Assembly: GCA_016181305.1 (NCBI GenBank)
Contig: JACOZN010000004.1
Location: 1-48,135 of the forward strand
Direction of reading: 5' to 3'
DNA length: 48,135 bases
From: Candidatus Woesearchaeota archaeon
GTDB taxonomy: Archaea > Nanobdellota > Nanobdellia > Woesearchaeales > GW2011-AR4
Of the stretch, positions 16,137 to 23,221 are shown in pieces. Below the pieces are notes generated by a model. It saw only the letters and a list, made by a program, of their open reading frames with translations, ran no database searches and was not told where the DNA came from. A program made the translations under genes and the position numbers. Positions within the stretch are counted from its first letter, which is position 1, and each line of letters starts with the position of its first letter.

Positions 16137-16861
16137 GCTGGTTTTTCAGCCATTTTGTGCATTCCAAGGGAATAGCCGGTTTCCTGCATTATCCTGTATG
16201 TGTTGCTTACAAGCTTGCCAAGCACACTTGGCGCTGCAACGGAATAGGGTGTTTTGTCTTTTGGCTCTGTTTTTTCATCACCTACTATGAATTTCTTGAA
16301 TACCCAAGCCTGAAGCGCAAGCGCTGGAATCTGGGCTAGCGTAGGCAAAAATGTGGTTAAATAAGTCGGAACTGAAAGTATGGCCATAGCCAATTTATTG
16401 ATTTTTTTGTATTTGTCCCAAAAATTTTCAATTAGCAGCTTTTTTCTCTCTATGACATTTTCTGTCAGCATGTAGTATGCATTTGCTGCCAACTGCCATG
16501 CTGGAATCAGTGCAGCCCTTGCGTATGGATTCAGGGCCCCTATAGGCTCAAAGGTATATTTTGCAAATATTGAGAACAGCGTGCCGATAAGGGACTTTCT
16601 CGCTGCAGAGCCTGAACTTCTGTCATTGCCGCCAAAATATAGCCCAGCTGATGTTGCAGTTGCTCCGAAGCCGCCCATTCCATTAAAATTTCCTATGCCT
16701 CTGTCAGCAGCCAAAGGAAGCCCTATTGCAGCGCCCATATTGGCTACCTTTTTCACTCCGCCGATGATTTCTTCCAGAGTGCCTCCCGATGCTTCTGCTT
16801 TTTTCTGCACGCTTGCAGGTTGGGCGGTTGGATTGATTTTATCGCCTATATCTTCAGCCAT
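16133..16861 (-). CDS. Unrecognised membrane protein M1 of the RHH/membrane operon
   Basis: About 242 residues, starting MAEDIGDK. A polar, coiled N-terminus (1-35) is followed by a glycine-rich segment and about four hydrophobic helices. The C-terminal 19 residues (ETGYSLGMHKMAEKPA end) are nearly the same as in the M2 protein upstream, down to 35 identical nucleotides. Start 16861 is preferred because its ATG overlaps the end of the RHH-B gene (ATGGCTGA). No family is recognised. It is probably an envelope component whose role follows that of the larger operon across the divergent promoter. Confidence 0.6.
   Translation of the reverse strand: MAEDIGDKINPTAQPASVQKKAEASGGTLEEIIGGVKKVANMGAAIGLPLAADRGIGNFNGMGGFGATATSAGLYFGGNDRSSGSAARKSLIGTLFSIFAKYTFEPIGALNPYARAALIPAWQLAANAYYMLTENVIERKKLLIENFWDKYKKINKLAMAILSVPTYLTTFLPTLAQIPALALQAWVFKKFIVGDEKTEPKDKTPYSVAAPSVLGKLVSNTYRIMQETGYSLGMHKMAEKPA
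16143..16177. repeat. 35-nt exact repeat, copy at the 3' end of M1
   Basis: This stretch encodes the C-terminus of M1. It is repeated exactly at 17010-17044, the C-terminus of M2. Together with the 55-nt repeat in the RHH genes it marks duplication of an RHH-membrane-protein unit. Confidence 0.85.
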
Positions 16862-16994
16862 TTTCTTCCTCAAGCAGTTTTTTGACTGCAAACTCTACAA
16901 CGTGGCTTTTGTTCCTGAATCTGCCGCTTTCAATAGTTTTCAGAATATCAAAAACCACTTTCTCGTCGATTGTTATGCTGAGTTTGTGTTTCAT
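16854..16994 (-). CDS. Ribbon-helix-helix protein RHH-B (46 residues)
   Basis: A 46-residue protein with a classic MetJ/Arc/CopG ribbon-helix-helix pattern: the strand MKHKLSITIDEKV, then a helix, the turn SGRFRNKSHVVEFAV and a second helix, ending EEENG. It is a paralogue of RHH-A (17841-18041), with 55 identical nucleotides. It starts 5 nt after M2 and its stop overlaps the ATG of M1. A DNA-binding or antitoxin role is usual for the fold. Here it may bind the repeats upstream of the operon. Confidence 0.75.
   Translation of the reverse strand: MKHKLSITIDEKVVFDILKTIESGRFRNKSHVVEFAVKKLLEEENG
16866..16920. repeat. 55-nt exact repeat, RHH-B copy
   Basis: This codes the second helix and C-terminus of RHH-B. 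It is identical over 55 nt to 17913-17967 in RHH-A, while the flanking codons differ strongly. Such a sharp tract suggests gene conversion or selection on the nucleotide sequence, not just an old duplication. Confidence 0.88.
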
Positions 16995-16999
16995 TTTGA

Positions 17000-17848
17000 C
17001 TATGCCGGCTTTTCAGCCATTTTGTGCATTCCAAGGGAATAGCCTGTGTTCTGCACAATTTTGTACAAGCCGCTCAGTAGTTTTGTTGGAGCAGTGGCTG
17101 CAGCTTTTACGTAAGGAACAGGGTTCATTGCCTTGAAAAGGTTCTTTAGGCTGGCTCCTTCGCTTTTTGGCCCTACAAGCCTGAACAAGAAAGTCATCAA
17201 AGAGCCGTAAGCCAGCTGCGCGGCTATTCCAAACTGGTATAGATACAGGACATTAAATGCGCTGAAAGGCAAAACATATTTCCATACCCTTTTCATTGTA
17301 GGCCAGTAATCGTTCTTGAATTTTGTGTACAAGCCTTTAAAGCTGAAATTCTGCACAATATGATTAAGCCCGGTGTACAAGCCTACAAATGCTGCCTGCC
17401 CAATAGCAAGCGCTCCGACAGCTGCAGCTGCGCCGGGTATTGCGCCCGCATAATTAGTTGCATACTGCCTTGCAACCTCTATGTATTTGAAAAGAGCTTC
17501 AAGCGGGGGCATGATTGCTGTTCCGACAAAAGATTCCTTTGAAGCCTTTACATTTGCTTTCAGGTCAATGGGCTTTTTTGCCATAATGTCATCAACCCTT
17601 GCTCCCAATGACAAGGGATAGGCGTTAATCATTGCATTTGTCCTTGCCTCTCCGGAAAACATGAACGGGAATGCAATTTCAGCTGCAACTGCCCCTACAT
17701 TTTTGGCAGCATAAATTGACTCGTCTATGACGCGCTCCAATGTTCCTTTCTCTTCTTTCTTCTCCTGCTGCGGGGCATTCTTTGCTGCCTGTTCCTGTTC
17801 TCTTAGTTTATGAAAATCGCGGAGCTCTGATTGTATGTCCTCAGCCAT
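17000..17848 (-). CDS. Unrecognised membrane protein M2 of the RHH/membrane operon
   Basis: About 282 residues, starting MAEDIQSELRDF at 17848, where the ATG overlaps the RHH-A stop (ATGGCTGA). Residues 1-45 are charged and probably coiled. About five hydrophobic helices follow, several rich in Ala and Gly (GAAAAVGALAIGQAAFVG). The C-terminal SLGMHKMAEKPA is shared with M1, so M1 and M2 are diverged duplicates with a common tail. No family is recognised. Confidence 0.6.
   Translation of the reverse strand: MAEDIQSELRDFHKLREQEQAAKNAPQQEKKEEKGTLERVIDESIYAAKNVGAVAAEIAFPFMFSGEARTNAMINAYPLSLGARVDDIMAKKPIDLKANVKASKESFVGTAIMPPLEALFKYIEVARQYATNYAGAIPGAAAAVGALAIGQAAFVGLYTGLNHIVQNFSFKGLYTKFKNDYWPTMKRVWKYVLPFSAFNVLYLYQFGIAAQLAYGSLMTFLFRLVGPKSEGASLKNLFKAMNPVPYVKAAATAPTKLLSGLYKIVQNTGYSLGMHKMAEKPA
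17010..17044. repeat. 35-nt exact repeat, copy at the 3' end of M2
   Basis: Partner of the repeat at 16143-16177. It encodes the shared SLGMHKMAEKPA tail. Confidence 0.85.
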
Positions 17849-18041
17849 TTTGCACCTCAGTGTGGGTTTGTTGGGAAGTGGGCAGGCGTATGCCACTCGC
17901 CTGTGGCGAGTTTTCCTCAAGCAGTTTTTTGACTGCAAACTCTACAACGTGGCTTTTGTTCCTGAATTTTCCTGAAGAAAGAGCCTTGGCTATCTCAGCA
18001 ACCACTTCCTCATCCAGAGTTACGCTCAGCTTTGATTTCAT
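17841..18041 (-). CDS. Ribbon-helix-helix protein RHH-A with C-terminal extension (66 residues)
   Basis: Residues 1-44 are a ribbon-helix-helix domain (MKSKLSVTLDEEVV, then SGKFRNKSHVVEFAVKKLLEE) matching RHH-B. The remaining 22 residues (from SPQASGIRL to EVQNG) have no counterpart in RHH-B. They are encoded by a GC-rich insert that includes a 7-bp hairpin at 17895-17911. The ATG overlaps the M3 stop as ATGA, and its own stop overlaps the M2 start, so the operon is tightly coupled. It is a likely regulator of the operon. Confidence 0.75.
   Translation of the reverse strand: MKSKLSVTLDEEVVAEIAKALSSGKFRNKSHVVEFAVKKLLEENSPQASGIRLPTSQQTHTEVQNG
17895..17911. repeat. GC-rich hairpin inserted in RHH-A
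   Basis: ACTCGCC-TGT-GGCGAGT is a perfect 7-bp stem with a 3-nt loop. It lies inside about 60 nt of GC-rich sequence that is absent from the otherwise duplicated RHH-B gene. It looks like a small inserted palindromic element that stayed in frame. Confidence 0.6.
17913..17967. repeat. 55-nt exact repeat, RHH-A copy
   Basis: Partner of 16866-16920, described there. Confidence 0.88.
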
Positions 18042-18553
18042 GTTGCATAAGACGGCTGCGCCATCTTCCTCCTGTAGCCAAGCGTAGAAGCTATGTAGCC
18101 AAATCCTGTGATTAGAGATTCTACTGCGTATGGAAGAATGAAAGCCAATGGCCCTGTCAATAAGCCTGTGCCAAGCGCCAATGCTGTAACAGCTCCAGCC
18201 AGCGGATAAGTAATTAAGTAACTTCCAAGATGCCTTACTCCAAGATTGAAGCCATCTTTGACAAAGCTTATTTTGCCCTTTAAGCCTTTGTACTTTTCCT
18301 TGTTGAAAGAATACAAAGAAGCTGCAAAACCAAGTTGGTCGCCAATAAAATTAGAAGCTATTCCCAAGCCAAACAAACCAAGATTGGAACTTACAAGATT
18401 TCTGCCAAAAGGAACGTAATTAGATATAATTTCAGGATAACTAAAACCGCCATAAACTCCGGCAGCTGTAGCTGCAAGTCCAACACCTTGCCCTATAGCT
18501 ACAGATTCATTATACCCTTTCAGCTTTTTTTCTAGCCCGCCTTCTTCTGCCAT
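18038..18553 (-). CDS. Unrecognised membrane protein M3, first gene of the RHH/membrane operon
   Basis: About 171 residues, starting MAEEGGLEKKLKGYNE. Several Gly/Ala-rich hydrophobic helices follow (VGLAATAAGVYGG, LVSSNLGLFGLGIAS, GAVTALALGTGLL). The tail GYRRKMAQPSYAT faintly recalls the GMHKMAEKP tail of M1 and M2. ATG 18553 is preferred over an upstream TTG. The TATA (TTTATAAA, about 18608-18615) is followed by TACTAC inverted repeats before the start. No family is recognised. Confidence 0.55.
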   Translation of the reverse strand: MAEEGGLEKKLKGYNESVAIGQGVGLAATAAGVYGGFSYPEIISNYVPFGRNLVSSNLGLFGLGIASNFIGDQLGFAASLYSFNKEKYKGLKGKISFVKDGFNLGVRHLGSYLITYPLAGAVTALALGTGLLTGPLAFILPYAVESLITGFGYIASTLGYRRKMAQPSYAT

Positions 18554-18574
18554 GCTGTACCCCAATATTGTAAG

Positions 18575-18604
18575 TACTACTAAGTAGTATAAAATACTAC
18601 TACT
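18575..18604 (-). promoter_or_regulatory. TACTAC inverted/direct repeats in the M3 promoter, candidate RHH operator
   Basis: TACTACT-A-AGTAGTA (18575-18589) is a 7-bp perfect dyad, followed by TACTACTACT (18595-18604). They lie between the TATA and start codon of M3, where a bound protein would block transcription. RHH proteins commonly bind such short repeated half-sites, and two RHH genes are in this operon. Confidence 0.55.
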
Positions 18605-18671
18605 GTTTATAAATCTTTCTATTTGTTATTATTTTAAAGTGGTTACAGAATTTTATAGGACAAAACCTGTT

Positions 18672-18837
18672 TATACCAAAAAATATATATACCAATTAGT
18701 ATAATCATTTAGAAACGTAAACCTTAAATATAACTTCTATACAGAAAGGTATATTGATTTAAAAAATATATACCAAAAAGAATAAAAACAAAAATCAAAA
18801 CATTTTTATATTATAAGTATATATGCCAATTGGTATA
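18672..18837 (+). promoter_or_regulatory. Five 16-nt near-palindromic boxes upstream of the ATPase operon
   Basis: Five 16-mers fit TATACCAAWWRGTATA: 18672 TATACCAAAAAATATA, 18688 TATACCAATTAGTATA, 18738 TATACAGAAAGGTATA, 18769 TATACCAAAAAGAATA and 18822 TATGCCAATTGGTATA. The first two abut exactly head to tail. The last ends 12 nt before the TTG start of the ATPase. They fill the divergent spacer together with the TACTAC repeats. They look like a multi-site operator, by a different protein from the one reading TACTAC or by the second RHH. Confidence 0.65.
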
Positions 18838-18849
18838 AGAGGAATTTAG

Positions 18850-19995
18850 TTGGCTGGAAAAGAGGCTTTTGTACGGAGAGATTACTACCTGAATTTGCTA
18901 GATAAAAGTACGGATTCTTTCAAAAAGGGCTCTGCAAAAAATATTGCTTTGCTCGGCGCGAGGAAATCCGGCAAAACATCAATTCTAAAAGAGCACCTCA
19001 AAAACGCAAAGGATGTTGTTGCTGTCTACATTGACTTGGGAAAAATAAGCCTTAACCCCGAAAACTTCTCAGTCGAGTTCATTGGAAATGTAATCTTTCA
19101 TTGCCTTAAAAAGCCGCTGAGGGAATATAAAAAATTCTTATTGCTGGAAAATATTGTCAGATTTGAAGACGAATTAAAAAGCAAAAATGCGTTTTCTTTG
19201 GTAAAAAATGTTGAGAATGAATTATTAAAGATTAAGCCGAATCAAAAGCTGCTTGTTGAAAGCGCTTTCAGATTTGCCGAAGCATGGGGGAAGGAAGCAA
19301 ACAGGAAATTTTTGATTGCCTTGGACAATTTTGAAAATCTGCTGGACTTGAATAATTTCTCACAGATTAAAGATGTCATTTCAATCATTGACTTTGAAGC
19401 TCGGAATGTAAGCTATATCGCGGCAAGCTCTGCAGTCAGGCAGATATTGGCTTTGAAGAAATTTGAGTGCTATGAGATAAAAAATCTTGAAAAGAATGAG
19501 GCAGCGGAACTGGTAAAATCCATAACAGGCAAGGCAGAGCAAAAAACAGTTGATGAAATCTTTGCATTAAGCAACGGGCACCCACTCGTTACAATATCAA
19601 TTTCAAAAAAATACAACGAAACAAAAGATGCTAAAAAGGCATTTTTGATTGAATTATTGCAAAAAAACAACTCTGTTTATAATTATTGCAATGAGTCTCT
19701 AAATTATTATTATAACAGGGCACGTGGGCAAACCCTGCTTAAAACAATTCTAAAAACAATAGCAAATGAAGAGCTTCGCTTAAGTGAGATTGCAAAGAAA
19801 ATCTACAGGAGCGCTCCTGTCACAAAAAGCATCATTGAAAGGCTGATGGAAGTTGACGTGATTTACAAGAAAGACAACAAGTTCTATTTTGCTGATAATG
19901 TGTTGAGGCTTTGGCTTAAATTAACTTCGCAAGGCTATGAGTTTGATGAAATTCCTGACGATAAAATCCTTGATGAGGCTGCAAAGGAATTATGA
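18850..19995 (+). CDS. Archaeal ATPase (P-loop, ORC/STAND-like) with C-terminal winged helix
   Basis: A 381-residue P-loop ATPase of the archaeal ATPase group. Walker A is GARKSGKTS (36-44) and Walker B is FLIALDN (Asp159). A sensor-like segment (YIAASSAV) follows. The C-terminal third carries a winged-helix pattern (LRLSEIAKKIYRSAPVTKSIIERLMEVDVIYKKDNKFYFAD) ending in FADNVLRLWLK, typical of this group. The start is TTG with a ribosome binding site (GAGGA) 7 nt upstream. It is the first gene of a five-gene coupled operon. It could energise the membrane proteins downstream or act as a signalling switch; this is inference. Confidence 0.8.
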   Translation: MAGKEAFVRRDYYLNLLDKSTDSFKKGSAKNIALLGARKSGKTSILKEHLKNAKDVVAVYIDLGKISLNPENFSVEFIGNVIFHCLKKPLREYKKFLLLENIVRFEDELKSKNAFSLVKNVENELLKIKPNQKLLVESAFRFAEAWGKEANRKFLIALDNFENLLDLNNFSQIKDVISIIDFEARNVSYIAASSAVRQILALKKFECYEIKNLEKNEAAELVKSITGKAEQKTVDEIFALSNGHPLVTISISKKYNETKDAKKAFLIELLQKNNSVYNYCNESLNYYYNRARGQTLLKTILKTIANEELRLSEIAKKIYRSAPVTKSIIERLMEVDVIYKKDNKFYFADNVLRLWLKLTSQGYEFDEIPDDKILDEAAKEL

Positions 19996-21185
19996 AACTG
20001 AATAAAATGCTGTGGATTTTTGCATTGGTTTTGTTAGTTGTAATTCCGTCTGCTTTTGCGCTGCCTGCGTTTTTGAGAAATGTCTGGGTGATGCTGGGGG
20101 TAAATTCGCTTATAATATGGTTTATTCTCTTTGCGCTCCAAACCATGATTGTTCCAGAAAAATTAGAGAAAGAAAAGACAGTGCTGTTTATTATAACGCT
20201 TGTAGCGTCACTATTGATTTCATGGTTTTTGGTTGGCGGCGGAGGGTATATCTGGGAAGTTGGAAAGCTGGCTGGCTTCTTCAGCTTCAAGCTCATAGTC
20301 AACACGATAATAATCTCGCTTGTTGTTTATTTCGGGCTTGGGCTTGCCGGAGTAAAGCCCGGCACAAAGGAAGGGCAGATTGGGATTGCATTGCTGGCGA
20401 TAGGCATTGGGCTGTTGATAGCGTTTAATGTTGGCAATGAGTGGCTGTGGAAGCATCCTCGCGGGGAAGCACTTTATAATTATCTGCTTGGGCCTGAACA
20501 ACCAACAGGCAAAAAGGATAGCAAAGGAAATGATATTACAGAAGGAGGCATATTAGTGCCTCCAAGATTGATTGTATTCGGCATATCTGCCATGCTATTC
20601 GTATGGTTCTTTACAAGCTATCTAATGGAAAAAGCAGATCCAAGGCTGACTTGGGCAATTGCAATTATCCTTGCCGCAAATCTTGCAAGAAGGGGCAACA
20701 CGTATAATGCGGTAATTATGCTTGGAGAGATATTTGCAATATTGATCATAGCAAACCACATCGCTGTTGGAAAAGGCGCTGCTGGAAGCATCTTAGGATG
20801 GATAATAACAATAGTGCTTGTAGAAACTGTTTTTTGTGTTGTATTTGGCAACAGCGCTCTCTCACAATTGTTTAGTGGAATATTGAAAGCATTTAGTGAT
20901 ATGTGGTTTGTGGGTGGTATTTTTGGGAAAACGGCTGCCTACTTAAACAATATTTGCCCGCTTACAACTGCATTAGTAAGTGGTGATATAGATGATATTA
21001 AAGGTATAGTAAAGGTGATAGAAGCAGAGGCAGAGAAAGTAACAACTCCTACACCCACTATTAAAGGACCGTTTGGTATTACGATTGAACCACCTACTAA
21101 AAAGGAGGAACTTCCTGGGATTGGTAGTAGATCTCGTGGATGGTGGGATAGGACAAAAGAGCGTTGGAAGAAGGCAACAGAATGA
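19992..21185 (+). CDS. Unrecognised polytopic membrane protein of the ATPase operon
   Basis: A 397-residue protein with an N-terminal signal-like segment (residues 5-24, ending AFA) and about ten hydrophobic helices. A hydrophilic loop lies near residues 165-190. The C-terminal 70 residues are soluble, proline- and charge-rich (TPTPTIKGPFGITIEPPTKKEE). No transporter signature is seen. The ATG overlaps the ATPase stop. The codons become more AT-rich towards the 3' end. It could be the membrane platform of a complex formed with the other operon products. Confidence 0.6.
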   Translation: MKLNKMLWIFALVLLVVIPSAFALPAFLRNVWVMLGVNSLIIWFILFALQTMIVPEKLEKEKTVLFIITLVASLLISWFLVGGGGYIWEVGKLAGFFSFKLIVNTIIISLVVYFGLGLAGVKPGTKEGQIGIALLAIGIGLLIAFNVGNEWLWKHPRGEALYNYLLGPEQPTGKKDSKGNDITEGGILVPPRLIVFGISAMLFVWFFTSYLMEKADPRLTWAIAIILAANLARRGNTYNAVIMLGEIFAILIIANHIAVGKGAAGSILGWIITIVLVETVFCVVFGNSALSQLFSGILKAFSDMWFVGGIFGKTAAYLNNICPLTTALVSGDIDDIKGIVKVIEAEAEKVTTPTPTIKGPFGITIEPPTKKEELPGIGSRSRGWWDRTKERWKKATE

Positions 21186-23221
21186 TAAGAATACTAAGCA
21201 ATTTGTGGACTTGGATTAAGGGGCATAAAATCTGGGTTATAACTCTTATAATTCTAGGCTTTGTTTTTATTAGTGGATACACCCTAATAAAAATATTATT
21301 TTATTTCATAATACCCACCCTATTGGATTTTATATTCAATGTAGTCTTAGGCTATGCAGTAAACTTAGGGGATAACCTACCTGTTACTCCATGGCTTACT
21401 TTTATTGTTAACTCGCTCCTAGTCTTGGTAATGTTGTTTGGGCCATTGTGGCAGCGCCTAATAGTTTCATTTTTAGCATGGTGGTTTGGATATACTGGAA
21501 CCATATTTTTAATATTTTTATGGATAGTAAGATTTTTTATTAAAAGGGTACCTTTAGCAGGCAAACTTGTAGGTTATTTGGATTCTTTATTCAACACTTC
21601 GCGTCTGTTTGGATGGTGGTCAAAAAAACAAAAGCGCAAGACAACAATTTGGAAATCATTAAGGAAATACGGTTTGGGAATTATCTTCCGCGGGCTGAAA
21701 AAATCTCCTTTGCGTCCACTTGTGTGGCTAAGGCGGAATTGGACAATGAAAGACCCATACTTAGAGGGAGAGTTGCCATTCGCTTTTAAAGACTTAAGGG
21801 CAGAGCTAATGATACTTATGAACTACCAAACAAGGCTGCACACATTTTTTGGCAAGCGGGAAAAGGTCCAGCAGGCTATTTGGCAGGCTAATGCCATAGA
21901 ATCCTATTTTGACGCCGCCAATAAGACATACGACACTATGGCAAACTCCCTGGACAAGTATAGATTTGGCGGCTTAAGTATGACAGAAAAGAATTATGGC
22001 TGGTCAAACAATAGGGACCTAATAGCCTTTTTTTTCGAGCATCTTAAAAAAAATCTCGAATCTGACATAGATTTAAGAAGGCCTATAGCTGATAGTGAGA
22101 AAGCTAAAGAAATGCGTATTGGAGGGATAATATCAGACTTAAATGATAGATTAAATTTAATGTCTGGTGCATACGGGCAATTTGTTACAAACTGCAAAAG
22201 ATTTGGATTGATTCACAGGCTCAAAAGCATAAAAATGAGCATACTTGACTTGCTGGCTTTATATGGAGTATACAAGCATTACTACAGGTTTGCGAATGAA
22301 AATGCTTTATTTGAATACTGGCGATGTAAACCATCCAAAGGTGATGGTGTTACAAGAGATGCAATACCAACCGAGCGAATTGAGACTTGGGAAACAAAAC
22401 GTAATAATGTTGTCAATCGTGTCAAAAGGGAACTTCTTTTGGAGTTTATTGAAAAGTACAAAAGGGAACTAAAATATGACGAGGCAAAGACAACTTACAG
22501 CCCTGACAAAATTAAAGAACTTCAGAAAGAAATTTGGGAAAAAGCCCGGACTGAAGTTGGAAAAGAATATAAAAAGAGAATGCTTCCAATATATAAACTT
22601 GGCTTTGATCCTGATTCTCCTGGAAAGGCATTAAGGTACGAAGTTGACATAAGGGGTTTTCTGCTAGCAGATATACACAAGATTGAAATTGACTATAAAA
22701 ATTTGAAGTATATAAGGAGGGTAAAGATAGGAGATATAGATGATTTCCCAGGTGATACAAAAGACTTGGCTACATATTCTGCCATATACCCAAAAATTCT
22801 TTCAGAATGGGACTTCCATAACGAGGACTTAAGATTTGGCACTTATCACACAAACAGCAGGTCAGACATTGACTACACTAACGTAATGGAGAAACTAAAA
22901 ACTATAGATATGCTCAAGAATATAGGCAAAACACCTCCTGACAAGCAGAATAAGTACTTTGCATTTGATTTGGAGGCATTTAAAATATCTGGAAAATTTG
23001 TTTACTGGGGCAGGAGAAATTATTGGGATACATTTCCGGAACTAAAAAATCCTTACCCCATGCTGTCAACGGCAGGCTTATCAAGATTTATGACACAGCT
23101 TATAAAATTAAGAGTTGAGCAAAATGAGATTTATAATAAGTACCTTAGCTACTGGATATGGGATAGTGCAGGTCCAAAAGAAGATATGTTTACCACATTG
23201 CTGGCTGGAGAGAAAAAATGA
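21182..23221 (+). CDS. Unrecognised 679-residue protein, N-terminal membrane domain plus large soluble domain
   Basis: The start at 21182 (ATGATAAG, overlapping the previous stop) is preferred over 21164. Residues 1-155 hold four to five hydrophobic helices, then a very basic linker (KKQKRKTTIWKSLRKYG). The remaining 500 residues are soluble and helical. Near the end a segment W-GRRNYWDTFPEL...LSTAGLSRFM resembles one near the end of the last operon protein, suggesting a shared domain. No known family is recognised. The stop overlaps the next ATG. Confidence 0.6.
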   Translation: MIRILSNLWTWIKGHKIWVITLIILGFVFISGYTLIKILFYFIIPTLLDFIFNVVLGYAVNLGDNLPVTPWLTFIVNSLLVLVMLFGPLWQRLIVSFLAWWFGYTGTIFLIFLWIVRFFIKRVPLAGKLVGYLDSLFNTSRLFGWWSKKQKRKTTIWKSLRKYGLGIIFRGLKKSPLRPLVWLRRNWTMKDPYLEGELPFAFKDLRAELMILMNYQTRLHTFFGKREKVQQAIWQANAIESYFDAANKTYDTMANSLDKYRFGGLSMTEKNYGWSNNRDLIAFFFEHLKKNLESDIDLRRPIADSEKAKEMRIGGIISDLNDRLNLMSGAYGQFVTNCKRFGLIHRLKSIKMSILDLLALYGVYKHYYRFANENALFEYWRCKPSKGDGVTRDAIPTERIETWETKRNNVVNRVKRELLLEFIEKYKRELKYDEAKTTYSPDKIKELQKEIWEKARTEVGKEYKKRMLPIYKLGFDPDSPGKALRYEVDIRGFLLADIHKIEIDYKNLKYIRRVKIGDIDDFPGDTKDLATYSAIYPKILSEWDFHNEDLRFGTYHTNSRSDIDYTNVMEKLKTIDMLKNIGKTPPDKQNKYFAFDLEAFKISGKFVYWGRRNYWDTFPELKNPYPMLSTAGLSRFMTQLIKLRVEQNEIYNKYLSYWIWDSAGPKEDMFTTLLAGEKK

